A DNA stretch of 64,000 nt from Apostichopus japonicus (taxonomy: Eukaryota > Echinodermata > Holothuroidea > Aspidochirotida > Stichopodidae). Below are positions 46,641 through 57,265 of the stretch, one piece after another. The stretch spans positions 12,082,499 to 12,146,498 of the forward strand of contig NC_092565.1 in assembly GCF_037975245.1 (NCBI RefSeq), given 5' to 3'. The first letter of the stretch is position 1; the number at the start of each line of letters is the position of its first letter. Made by a program: the position numbers and the translations under genes. The notes below the pieces were generated by a model. That model saw only the letters and a program-made list of their open reading frames with translations. It searched no databases and was not told the origin of the DNA.

Positions 46641-48148
46641 AGTTAACGAACACTTCAGTATCTTGAGATATATCTACAGGGTTTCATCTGCAAGACCACA
46701 GCGAAACATATATAAAATAAAACAGTCCACGGTCTACACGTACAGTATAGAACCCATGCAAGTTTAGAGAGAAGCAAACTAAACAGTTTTAAAATCAGTT
46801 CTGTTTTTGAAGTTGAAAGACCCCTTATGAATATTTATATAGTCAACTAAAGAGAGAAGTCACTGAATGCCAGACAATAAGATTGATGTTTCCACAAAAT
46901 AAATGCCCAAGTAATAGAAAACATCATTGAGAAACTGAAGATTACTTTCTTGAGAATCTGAGTAGAGACAGGTGTAAGGTTTCTGTTGTAGAGAGTTATT
47001 GTGGAGGTCAAATTGTAAGTGATCTATTGGGACTTAGAAGTTGGAAATGTATGTTATTATGATTATGTTATATAATGTTATATATGGCTTGTAAATACAA
47101 ACTGTTAGTAATCTTTATGGGAAGTGTGACATAGGTGGACTTCCTGCCTGTGCTACTACTCTACCTACTGAGCTTGTAAAGGTGAACCAAGGGTAATGGG
47201 AAGCTTAGGGGAAGATATTGGTAAAATGCTCTCTGATATATAGCACACTCAGCTCTGCCAAAGCAAAGCAGAGATAATCTTCATAACTGTGGAGAGGAAA
47301 GTGTGGGTATCTTTCCTGCTTTGCTTAAAGAAATAAATCAAATGTTACTTTTTGCATGGATAACCAAAGGTGAATATTAAATGGGCATATTATTTCTTCA
47401 ACTAGAGACTTGTATGCCACATATTTGACTTTTGCATGATTTGGATGGATGCTCTCTGTGCATACATTGCTTGAATAGTTTGGGGTTGGAAAGCCTACCC
47501 CCATTCTTGATGCAAGTGGTTCATAAAGACCAACTTAAGCCTGGCACATATCCCTCACTCCCTCAGTTTTACTTTTAGCTTAGGATTTGGGTTTAACCTA
47601 AAAACTAAACTGTTACCGTTAGGCCTAGTAAGTGTTCCACACACTCAATCACATTAATGCAACTTTATCTACTGTATGGAAGAACATCATCGTTGACTAG
47701 GCCTACTCACTTAATATGAGAGACTAATGATGATTAATTCTTTGGTTAGTTATGACAGTTGTCATATGACGTAGCCTTAGTTACTAAGCAAAAGGCTACA
47801 ATAGCAAGATAGATATAGCAAACCAAAATTAACAACACTGAAACATTGCCACAAGTCAATACCGTTCAGTGTTCTTGCTGTGTATGGTTAAAAATGAGCA
47901 CAATGAAACATTCTTTCATGCAAAATTAATGTTGTTAACTTTGTTTTCTTTCATTTTGGGGGAAATAAGTGACCTGAGGTTGAAATGTCATACATCATTT
48001 TAATCACAAGTAAGAAATGAACAATTTCTTGGTTTATACTTGACATTGAATTGCTTGTGAATTGTTTTAGGCATTTGACTACCATTCTTTCAGCAGTATT
48101 TGCAGTTCATACTCAGTCATACTCATGTCTAGGAGGCCTATTTAAAAA
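46641..48148. other. ANAPC4 upstream flank
   Basis: 1.5 kb. A possible splice acceptor for the ANAPC4 5'UTR lies at 46688-46689 (minus strand). Otherwise no gene or repeat recognised; GCTCAGTAGGTAGAG-like text near 47155 on the minus strand resembles a tRNA A box but has no B box. Confidence 0.4.
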
Positions 48149-48416
48149 CAAAGTGGCTATTGTTACGACTAGTCGTAAGAATAATTTCCGACTACGCATG
48201 CGCAGTTGCTGTTTTCATGACCAGGAGTACTATTTTTACGACGAGGAGTAACAATAATTTCCGGTTAGGGTTAGGATCGAGGTTTAGGGTTATGTTTAGG
48301 GTTACCCCTACTACATGCGCAGTTGCTTTATTTACTTTACTGCTCTTGAATTTGCCTTTGTCGTAAGAATAGTTTATAAATAATTGTTACGACTCGTCGT
48401 AAGAATAGCCACGGCC
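48149..48416. mobile_element. MITE with 9-bp target duplication and telomere-like interior
   Basis: Terminal inverted repeats of about 28 bp: GTGGCTATTGTTACGACTAG at the left and, inverted, GTGGCTATTCTTACGACGAG at the right. Flanks are ATTTAAAAA at 48140-48148 and 48417-48425. The interior has GGTTAGGGTTAGG and GGTTTAGGGTTATG (48262-48304) between two CATGCGCAGTTGC blocks. 268 bp, no coding. A 9-bp duplication would fit Mutator-like elements (inference). Confidence 0.85.
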
Positions 48417-48839
48417 ATTTAAAAAATATCAGACTATAATCTGTGATTTTGCTTCTCTTGGATTGAGTTTGATTAAAATTTCAGGAAATTTTAATCTTAT
48501 TATTTATTTTGTTTGTTCTAAAGGATAAGTTTATTAATTCCTGATTGACTGAGAATTTGATCAAACAACGACAGTTCACAGTATCTGCAGTTCGCTTGCG
48601 TTACCTACTGTATCCTGCAACTGTACGGTAGGCCCAGCTATTGACTAGCCCTGTCTAATGTAGGCTGAATTCAGTAGGTCTAGCCTAGCTACACTTAAGC
48701 CGTATGATGATGTTACATTTACTACTATGAGTAACAGAAGGGAGGTGTAATTGGTTTTGATCAAAATTTGTAACGCAGTCTAGTTTCACGTATTATTTTA
48801 CTCAACCATCGGTGCAGTAAACCACATTCCAGCACAAGT

Positions 48840-48945
48840 TTTTCGAAGTCCCGCGTACCATGGAGGCCGCCATGTCAATTGGATAGACTTCAGTCTTCAG
48901 TCGTTTCAATGTTTCAACAAATAGACATGGGGTAAGCGTAACTAT
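48840..48945. promoter_or_regulatory. Candidate promoter or 5' exon region
   Basis: CGCGTACCATGGAGGCCGCC followed by ATGTCAATTGG contains GCCGCCAT, the core of the YY1-type element common at animal transcription starts, and a local CpG cluster. Reading right, ACATGGG|GTAAGC is a plausible donor; reading left, CTCCATG|GTACGC is another. It could be the ANAPC4 start, a divergent start, or neither. Confidence 0.25.
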
Positions 48946-49002
48946 AACCTAAGTTTACACCACACATGTTTTGATGGCTAACGTATACGATGTTGCTCCG
49001 AT

Positions 49003-49338
49003 CAAGGGCGTAAATGTGGAGGGGCGGAAGTATCATTCCGCCCCCCCCCCCGCTTCGCAAGTCAGAAACCCCTTTTTCATTTCCAAATGTAGAAAAGAGA
49101 AGAGAAAAAAAATCTCATTTGGAGCACCAAATTGCATCTAAGGCCAGGTGAAAATGCAAAATTATATACAAAATGGAGTGGGTGGGTTGAAGTGTGCTAT
49201 ATTGCACCAAATTGCATCTGAGGCCACCTGGAAATGCAAAAAGTTCCACAGCCCCTCCCCTTAAACCCTCCCCCAGGCCCGGCCATCAGTCTTCAGCCCC
49301 CCCCCCCCACTCAAAAGTACCGAATTCCTACCCCACTG
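49003..49338 (-). mobile_element. hAT-type MITE (GGCGTAG family), copy 1
   Basis: Runs from CAAGGGCGTAAATGTGGAGG to TTCCTACCCCACTG, flanked by GCTCCGAT on both sides (48995-49002 and 49339-49346). The interior matches the copies at 52.6 and 53.6 kb in reverse orientation (GATGCAATTTGGTGC, CCACCTGGAAATGCAAAA). No coding. Confidence 0.92.
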
Positions 49339-49346
49339 GCTCCGAT

Positions 49347-52300
49347 AAAGTGGTTTGTTAAACTATATCATTCAGAAAAAATGGCTTTTGTTAAGACAAG
49401 GTTAGGTAAGGGGCAGGAAGGAGACAAATAATAACATACATCACCCACGTTATAAAAGTTATACAATGTGCATGGGAAATTCCATTCGGCAGTGTTAAAG
49501 GTTCAGCCTCCCCCAACCCCAACCCACCCCTTGAGATGTAAATATTTTACAAGTAGTTTTTCAACCAGATTGAAGTGAAAATTTTGTGGTAAAATAGTCA
49601 AAAACTGCAAAACCTGAGTAAATATGAAATAATTAATACCTAGCTTTGCAGAATCAGAATAATTCATGTTTTAATGATAAACATCTGCACATGTACTAGG
49701 GGAGGGGAACGGGCGGGGGGATGTGGAATACCGTGAACATCTCCTCTGAGGTTAAACTGTTGACCTGGGGTGGCAAGTCCCCTTACCAGTTAGTATGTTA
49801 CCAAAAAAGGCCATGACGTCATTATAGTGACTGGTATAGTCTCATGTCAAAGGTCACACGCAGTCGAGGGGGAGTGGGGGGGTGGGGGATGGAGAGTCAC
49901 AAACAATATAGATTAAATACTGGCTTTATGTGCATGCATGCCTTTACATAACGAATATTCAATACAACCTAAAATAAAAGAACAATTAATAAAATGTAAT
50001 TCAGAGTTCTCTCCTTCCGAAACACGACGATTTAATACAGCTGGTGTCGACATTTCATGATTTCTATTAAAGGTGGGACATTCGGTTATAAAATACAATG
50101 ATTTCTATTGAAAGTGAGACATTCGGTTATATAAATGTACGGACGTCTTTCTTTCAATTGTTTAAAGCGATATAAAGGTATATAGGATGTATCCATACTC
50201 GTATATAATGCACTACCTTTTTGCTTTGGCTTTTTGTTAACCCAGTAACACCAAACCTTATCTGTTTGCATTATGTAAATTGATTGGAACTCAGACACGC
50301 ATGCGCAATTAGAATCAGTATAACTTCTGAAGTTTACCGTCCGCTTATTTGTTCACCCCGAACGTAATCTTGACCACGATGTTTGCTGCTGGGTAACAAT
50401 TCTTTTATCAATCCATAATGTTTTAAATATGCAGATATTTTAAGTCCGATGGCCCAAGTGTCAAGTAGGCCTAATGCAAAACCGATATATACAAATGGTA
50501 TAGCCCAGTACACGCTGCTTTAAAATGATTTGTATATTTTGAGGGTGGCAAACATCCCTTTCTCTTCGGTAAAATAACCGCACAGGAGAAAGTTTCTTAA
50601 TATATGTTCAACGTTTTATCGGATTGTTATTTGCCGAGAATGTATGACATGTTTGACAAGTGATGGTTTTAAGGATCCCTAATGCATCGAATTTCAAGCT
50701 TTCAACAGGGGTATGAAAGGGCGATGCCAATGACTGAAAAGTTTCGGTGCATTTTCAGAGACAGTATACGAATTAAGATAAACATTGCATGATGTAATAC
50801 AGTAAACAATAACAGAAGAGCTATTTTAGCTGGAATTTGAAAGGAAATGGTAAACTGAACCATGTTTATAAATGTGGCTAAAAGTATAAATTCATGACTA
50901 AGAATGATAAGGATGTGAGCAATTTTTCTTAAAACGAAAGCTGATAATTCATGACGCTAAAACGAACAAGGAATTAAAATATAAGGCGGAGAATGGGACA
51001 CGAAGTTATGACGTCATATCAATTATACTTTCTCAATAAAATGTACACATTAAAATGCATCAATTAATATATAGAACATTTCAGAGCAGCTTTTATGACT
51101 CATAGAACTTAATTTTTGTCGCTGTGTCACTTACCCCGGAAGTAATGCATAAATGGGTGCAGATACATTTCAATCTCGTCCCAAATTTGGTAGGCCCTAT
51201 AGGTAAGGTGACCAGACGTCCCCAAGTTTCGGGGCGACAGTAACCGATTCCAATGTTTCGTCAACGATTAACAAGTGTCCCGAGAATGTCCCATGCAGAT
51301 TTTACAAGAGGTCCCTGAAATTGTTAAAATACGACATTTTATTCGCAACAGACAGAGCACTGTTGCAAAAAAAAAGAGTCAACCTTCCTGCCCATTATAT
51401 TTAACAACACATTAAAAACACCACAAATTTACACAAATACCCCGCACAGACGATCGCAGAGATTGAATAATGAATTACTATAATGTAGGTTAGGCCTATT
51501 GTACTATAATGTGGGTTAAGCCGATCCTACTATGATGTAATTGGCCTATCCTACTATAATGTAGGTTGGCCTATCCTACTATATACGAGGAATGATGTAC
51601 AAGCCGGAGTGTTTCATACGACATAGGAATTAGTCGTGTTTCATACGACATAGAATTAGTCCTGTTACTCCTGCAATACTGACCTATATAGGCCTACTAC
51701 TTATTATGTCATGTTAGTGCTCGACCAGACTAACACGTTTCTCCCAAAGGGGAGAGGAATCCCTTTCCCCTTAGACCCCTTCCCAGGCCCCGTCAACATT
51801 TTGTCCAAGATTCCTATTTAAGAACTATGGTCACCTTACCTTTAAGTTGGTGAATTCAGAAAGTATTCATTTTATAATAGACCTACCGAAGAGTTCTGTT
51901 AAAAAAAAATCCACCGTCAACATTTTATTATAGGCCCACAGATGACCTCTGTTAAAAAAATCCACCGTCAACATTTTATTATAGGCCCATCGATGACCTC
52001 TGTTCAAAAAACAAATCCACCGTCAACATTTGGTCCCAGATTCCTATTTAGAAGATATAGTCACCTTACCTATAAGTATATATTTCGTGAATTCATCTTA
52101 TTATAGGACTAGCGATGACCTCTGAATTTTCTTTTTAAACAAAATCCAGAAAACAATTTTCATGTTTGAGTTCATGGTGCACCGACAGAAACCAGGGTAA
52201 ATTATTCATCTCGGATTGATGTCTGTTTGTTTGAATTTCTCTTGACATCCATCAAAAACACACAAACAACAGAATGTTATAACCAGTGTATAAGTAAAAA

Positions 52301-52444
52301 CTTTCCCCAAACAAATCAAATATTTATAAATAGAGTGATATCATTCAACTATGTATACACTCCCACGAATTCACACACCACCGCGTTCATATCCGAGGAC
52401 CTGTAATTGGAGAAACACATGCATGACAGGTGGTGTTTCTCCCT
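49347..52444. other. Intergenic stretch with short tandem repeats only
   Basis: Small duplications: GATTTCTATT..GACATTCGGTTATA twice at 50057-50135; GGCCTATCCTACTATAATGTA-type 30-bp units at 51478-51585; and a roughly 60-bp unit TCCACCGTCAACATTTTATTATAGG three times at 51905-52035. No gene recognised. Confidence 0.6.
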
Positions 52445-52648
52445 GCATGTATGTTATCGGGAAGGTCATGATTATGTTATATTCATGTTTTTTGCCCGTT
52501 GGGTGAACCCAATCAGCCTGTGTGTGATATGAATGACATATAGGCCTAGGCCTAACAGACGTGCCCATTGTTCTGCTGAACGATATCGATGAAAAATTCA
52601 CAAAACTTATCTCGATTCTTTCGTTGCATTATACCACATTAATTGTAA

Positions 52649-53038
52649 CAGTGGCGTAGGAAGGTACTTTTGAGTGGGGGGGGGGGGCTGAAGACTGATG
52701 ACCGGCCTGGGGGAGGGGTCTAAGGGGAGCGGGTGTCCCCCTCCCCTTTGGATTTTTTTTGCATTTCCAGGTGGCCTCAGATGCAATTTGGTGCAATATA
52801 GCACACTTCAACACCCACTCCAATTTGTAAACTTAATTTTGTATTTTCACCTGGCCTTAGATGCAATTTGGTGCTCCAAATGAGATTTTTTTTCTCATTT
52901 GAAAATGAAAAAGGGGTTTTCTGACTTGCGAACCGGGGGGGGGGGGCGGAATGATACTTCCGCCCCTCCACATTTTTCACTGGGGGGCTGGCGCCCCCCC
53001 CCCCCCAGCCCCCCCCCCCCCCGGTTCCTACGCCCTTG
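52649..53038 (+). mobile_element. hAT-type MITE (GGCGTAG family), copy 2
   Basis: Starts CAGTGGCGTAGGAAGGTACT and ends GGTTCCTACGCCCTTG; the ends are inverted repeats over GGCGTAGGAA. Flanks are AATTGTAA at 52641-52648 and 53039-53046. The duplicate region at about 55880 has a single AATTGTAA, the empty site. Long G and C runs inside. Confidence 0.95.
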
Positions 53039-53189
53039 AATTGTAATATTTATATAGTTGTTTATCTGTGTGTATGTCATACGGTAAGCTATTTACATAT
53101 ATGCAGTTTGCAACCTGGTACGAAAATGTTTACTTTTATTATCAATATTCGAATGGATTTCCTTCTCTATAGTTCGACAAACTTTTAAC

Positions 53190-54955
53190 ACATAACAGTA
53201 TGCAGACGACACCGTGATTATATCCAGTCAGGAAGTTGTCAAAGTATTGAAAAGGTTCTTTCAGGTGTCAGGGCTGAAGGTGAAGTTTGAAATCGTTTTT
53301 ATCCCCGATATGACCCCTTTATTGTATTCATCTATCCAGATTAATTTCCTAACTTTAACTTTTAGTATTTGACGCGTATTTTGGTGACATCATAAAACAT
53401 GATTTTTTTTTCTGTTTTAATGATGCTCCAAAACTCTCGAGACCAAAGGGGTATCCTTCAAAGTTCATCTTGACGTGATCTAACTCCTCTTATATAGGCA
53501 AAATTTTAACAATCAAAGACAAGTTTGCAATCTCTCAACTTGTATAGCCTCTATATACTCTATTACCCCCCCCCCCCCCCCCCCCGACAATTTTCTAAAA
53601 CATTTCATTATGTTATTTTTCAATTTTATCTGGAGTGAGTGGCGTAGGAAGGTACTTTTGAGTGGGGGCTGAAGACTAATGGCCGGCCTGGGGAGGGGTC
53701 TAAGGGGAGGGGGTTTCCCCCTCCCCTTTGGAATTTTTTGCATATCCAGGTGGCCTCAGATGCAATTTGGTGCAATAAAGCACACTTCAACACCCACTGT
53801 ATTTTGTAAACTTAATTTTGTATTTTCACCTGGCCTTAGATGCAATTTGGTGCTCCAAATGAGATTTTTTTTTCTCATTTGGAAATGAAAAAGGGGTTTT
53901 CTGACTTGCGAACCGGGGGGCGGAATGATACTTCCGCCCCTCCACATTTTTCACTGGGGGCTGGCGCCCCCCTCCCCCCAGCCCCCCCCCCCCCCCCCCC
54001 GGTTCCTACGCCCTTGTCTGGAGTAATAAGCGTGACAATGTTAAACGGACTGTGTTATGTGACTGTAAGAGTGTAATGGAGGTTTGAGTATATAATATAC
54101 GTAGTAACGTTCGCTGTAAGTCTCAAAACGACATGCAGGGTTTAAATGTTTCATGGAGATCATAAAGACCATGGAAAGCTCTCGTTGGGTATTTTCTAAA
54201 ACAGTTAGGTGATAACTTTCTGTTTAAATGTCATTTTGCAAAAGGTGACATCAAAACTTCAATACGTTTATTAGACAGGTATGTGACGCCTGGTCATGTT
54301 TTAATTTGGTTAACCCCGAAAATAGATGATGGTAACCATTATGTTTTAAACAACTCCTCATTAAAATTGGACACAAAGTCACTAACAGTATAATATCTTG
54401 AGACAAGAAATAAAAGCCTTCTTAGTCTAACGATAGTGCGGTAATGAGTTATGATAGCATCATCAATAAATTTGATTTTCCGTTCAAGTATTATTTCGGG
54501 TATTATCTCTGCAATCCCAAGGCATTAGCAAACCAATATCATTTAGCAATAAAACCACAAGTGTTTATAACACTCAAAACATAATGCAGTTTCCTACAGT
54601 CCATAGGTCAACGACTTATGTTTATATATAGAGCATTAATGAAATGTAAACTTTATAAGCCTTGCACCATTTAAAAATGGCAGTAACATTTCTTAGTAAT
54701 CTCGCATTTATGCTGGACAAGCATTTTTTCGCTTCCGTACAAATCTTCACAAGAAGCAAAGCTCCAATACGTTCCATTTCGCTCCTGCATAGGATACTAA
54801 GAGTGAATAATTATCTGTGTAAACTGAATATCAAAGATTCTTCATTTTGTACCTTTTGTAATGATAATGAGGAAACATTAGATGACCTATTTTGGCTTGG
54901 TACTCAATATGTTAATCTATTTTGGAAGGAAGTAACTAATCTGGTTGAAAGTTAA
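53190..54955 (+). pseudogene. Decayed L1/Tx1-like LINE ORF2 fragment, copy A
   Basis: Remnant reverse transcriptase text includes QYADDTVI near 53201, then KVLKRFFQVSGLKVKFE. After the MITE come FNFIWS/NKRDNVKRTVLCDSK (split by the MITE) and NDMQGLNVSW. At 54662-54955 an open stretch gives ILRVNNYLCKLNIKDSSFCT and CNDNEETLDDLFW, the C-terminal Cys-rich region typical of L1/Tx1 elements. Frameshifts and stops make it non-functional. Confidence 0.75.
53637..54016 (+). mobile_element. hAT-type MITE (GGCGTAG family), copy 3
   Basis: Starts GAGTGGCGTAGGAAGG and ends GGTTCCTACGCCCTTG, flanked by TCTGGAGT at 53629-53636 and 54017-54024. The paralogous site near 56510 reads TTTATCTGGAGTAATAAGCG with one TCTGGAGT, so the precise insertion can be read. 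It is inserted in a dead LINE fragment. Highly similar to copy 2. Confidence 0.95.
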
Positions 54956-55638
54956 GTACAACATTTATTTTGGTTTAATTGAGGATATTAAACACCCTAT
55001 TCATTTCTTCATACTCCACGCTAAATATCTTTTTACCAAGATGAAAGAGCTATCAGCAGAAAACTCAACATTTTACAGCAAATTTAAATTTATTTTAGAG
55101 CTTGAAGAGTCCATTTGAAGGAAGCACAAACAGGGGTGAGGGGTGGAGTTAGGTATATGGGAGGGGTGAGGAGGACGCAATAGAAGATGTGGAGTGCGGA
55201 TAAGACCATCTGTCCTCTGAACTTGGGTACCCCTTGCCTTCATCCGTATAAAGGGGATTATCAGGAGTCTTCTTACTACAGCATTTATTGCCACACACTG
55301 TTGTTTTATTGATCCGATCGGAAACCACATCATATCCAAAAATAGAGATGGATCCAGAATTCAGGATATAAAGAATGGGTGTGGCCCTGGGGAACATTGA
55401 ATTGAACTGCCGTGGAGGGGAGGGGTGTCTGGATCATCCTCCCCCGGGAAAAACATTTTTAGACCGAAAAATTATGTTTTCTGAGGCAAATTTAGACTGG
55501 TATGAATGCAACTCTTGCATTTTGTGCGAGGTTGAAAGTCAAGAGGGCGGGTAACCCCCACACTCTCACTCTGTATCCCGTGCCTGCACATATCGTTTTC
55601 CCCCCTTTGCGGTACTACATCATACCCGCTTGGAGGCC

Positions 55639-55639
<1 letters not shown>

Positions 55640-55685
<46 letters not shown>
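55640..55685. repeat. (TA)n microsatellite
   Basis: About 23 TA repeats immediately before the start of segmental duplication copy B. Confidence 0.97.
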
Positions 55686-55686
<1 letters not shown>

Positions 55687-55689
55687 CTG

Positions 55690-57140
55690 CATCTATGTTA
55701 TCTGGAAGGTCATGATTATGTTATATCCATGTTGTTTGCCCGTTGGGTGAACCCAATCAGCCTGTGTGTGATATGAATGACATATAGGCCTAGGCCTAAC
55801 AGACGTGCCCATTGTTCTGCTGAACGATATCGATGAAAAATTCACAAAACTTATCTCGATTCTTCCGTTGCATTATACTTCATGAATTGTAATATTTATA
55901 TAGGTTGTTTATCTGTGTGTATGTCATACGGTAAGCTATTTACATATATGCAGTTTGCAACCTGGTACGAAAATGTTTACTTTTATTATCAATATTCGAA
56001 TGGATTTCCTTCTCTATAGTTCGACAAACTTTTAACACATAACAGTATGCAGACGACACCGTGATTGTATAACGGATGGTCCTTGAAAGTTCCAGTCAGG
56101 AAGTTGTCAAAGTATTGAAAAGGTTCTTTCAGGTGTCAGGGCTGAAGGTGAAGTTTGAAAATCGTTTTTATCCCCGATATGACCCCTTTATTGTATTCAT
56201 CTATCCAGATTAATTTCCTAACTTTAACTTTTAGTATTTGACGCGTATTTTGGTATTTCATTCAGGCATCATAAAATATGATTTTTTTTTTCTGTTTTAA
56301 TGATGCTCCAAAACTCTCGAGAGCAAAGGGGTATCCTTCAAAGTTCATCTTGACGTGATCTAACTCCTCTTATATAGGCAAAATTTTAACAATCAAGACC
56401 TTTGCAATCTCTCAACTTGTATAGCCTCCATATACTGTATTACCCCCCCCCCCCCCTCCCCCTGACAATTTTCTAAAACATTTCATTATGTTATTTTTCA
56501 ATTTTATCTGGAGTAATAAGCGTGACAATGTTAAACGGACTGTGTTATGTGACTCTAAGAGTGTAATGGAGGTTTGAGTATGTGATATACGTAGTAACGT
56601 TCGCTGTAAGTCTCAAAACGACATGCAGGGTTTAAATGTTTCATGGAGATCAAATAGACCATGGAAAGATCTCGTTGGGTATTTTCTAAAACAGTACGGT
56701 GATAACTTTCTGTTTAAATGTCATTTTGCAAAAGGTGACTGCAAAACTTCAAATACGTTTATTAGACAGGTATGTGACGCCTGGTCATGTTTTAATTTGG
56801 TTAACCTCGAAAATAAAAGATGGTAACCAATATGTTTTACACAACATTAAAATTGGTAACAAAGTCACTGACAGTATAATATCTCGAGACAAAAGAAAGC
56901 CTTCTTAGTCTAACGATAATGAGGTAATGAGTTATGATAGCAGCATCAATAAATTTGATTTTTCCGTTCAAGAATTATTTCTGCAATCCCACGGCATTGG
57001 CAAACCAATATCATTAGCAATAAAACCATGTTTAACACTCAAAGCATAATGCAGTTTCCTACAGTACTTAGGTCAACGACTTATGTTTATAGAGCATTAA
57101 TGAAATGTAAACTTTCTAAGCCTTTGCACCATTTAAAAAT
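55690..57140. repeat. Segmental duplication, copy B (empty MITE sites)
   Basis: Collinear partner of 52445-54677 with small indels. Copy B keeps text missing from copy A, e.g. GTATAACGGATGGTCCTTGA after the YADD motif, so neither copy is simply the parent of the other. Confidence 0.93.
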
Positions 57141-57265
57141 GTATATATATACGACGAGTCATATATACGATAAGACAATTCGAATACCTGCAATATGTTG
57201 CAATTGGTTTAACAGCTTAAATCCACACTCCATATTTAACAATGCGTTATCTGGAGAGTTACCAT
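56040..57265 (+). pseudogene. Decayed L1/Tx1-like LINE ORF2 fragment, copy B
   Basis: Contains QYADDTVIV followed by a stop, FNFIWSNKRDNVKRTVLCDS, then NDMQGLNVSWRSNRPWKDLV and DNFLFKCHFAKGDCKTSNTF, matching the region C-terminal to the reverse transcriptase in L1/Tx1-type LINEs. The end (IRIPAICCNWFNSLNPHSIF) has no counterpart in copy A. Several stops; not functional. Confidence 0.75.

Larger units (their letters stand above)
52445..54677. repeat. Segmental duplication, copy A (with two MITE insertions)
   Basis: Collinear with 55690-57140 from GGAAGGTCATGATTATGTTA to GCACCATTTAAAAATG. Copy A is longer mainly because it carries the MITEs at 52649-53038 and 53637-54016. Copy B lacks both and keeps the single target site. 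Confidence 0.93.

Noticed and set aside
48262-48304. Interstitial telomere from chromosome fusion
   Set aside because: Only a few degenerate TTAGGG-like motifs, enclosed in a MITE with a target duplication.
56040-56110. Active second reverse transcriptase (YADD at about 56050)
   Set aside because: The motif is followed at once by a stop and the rest is scattered over several frames; it is a dead fragment.
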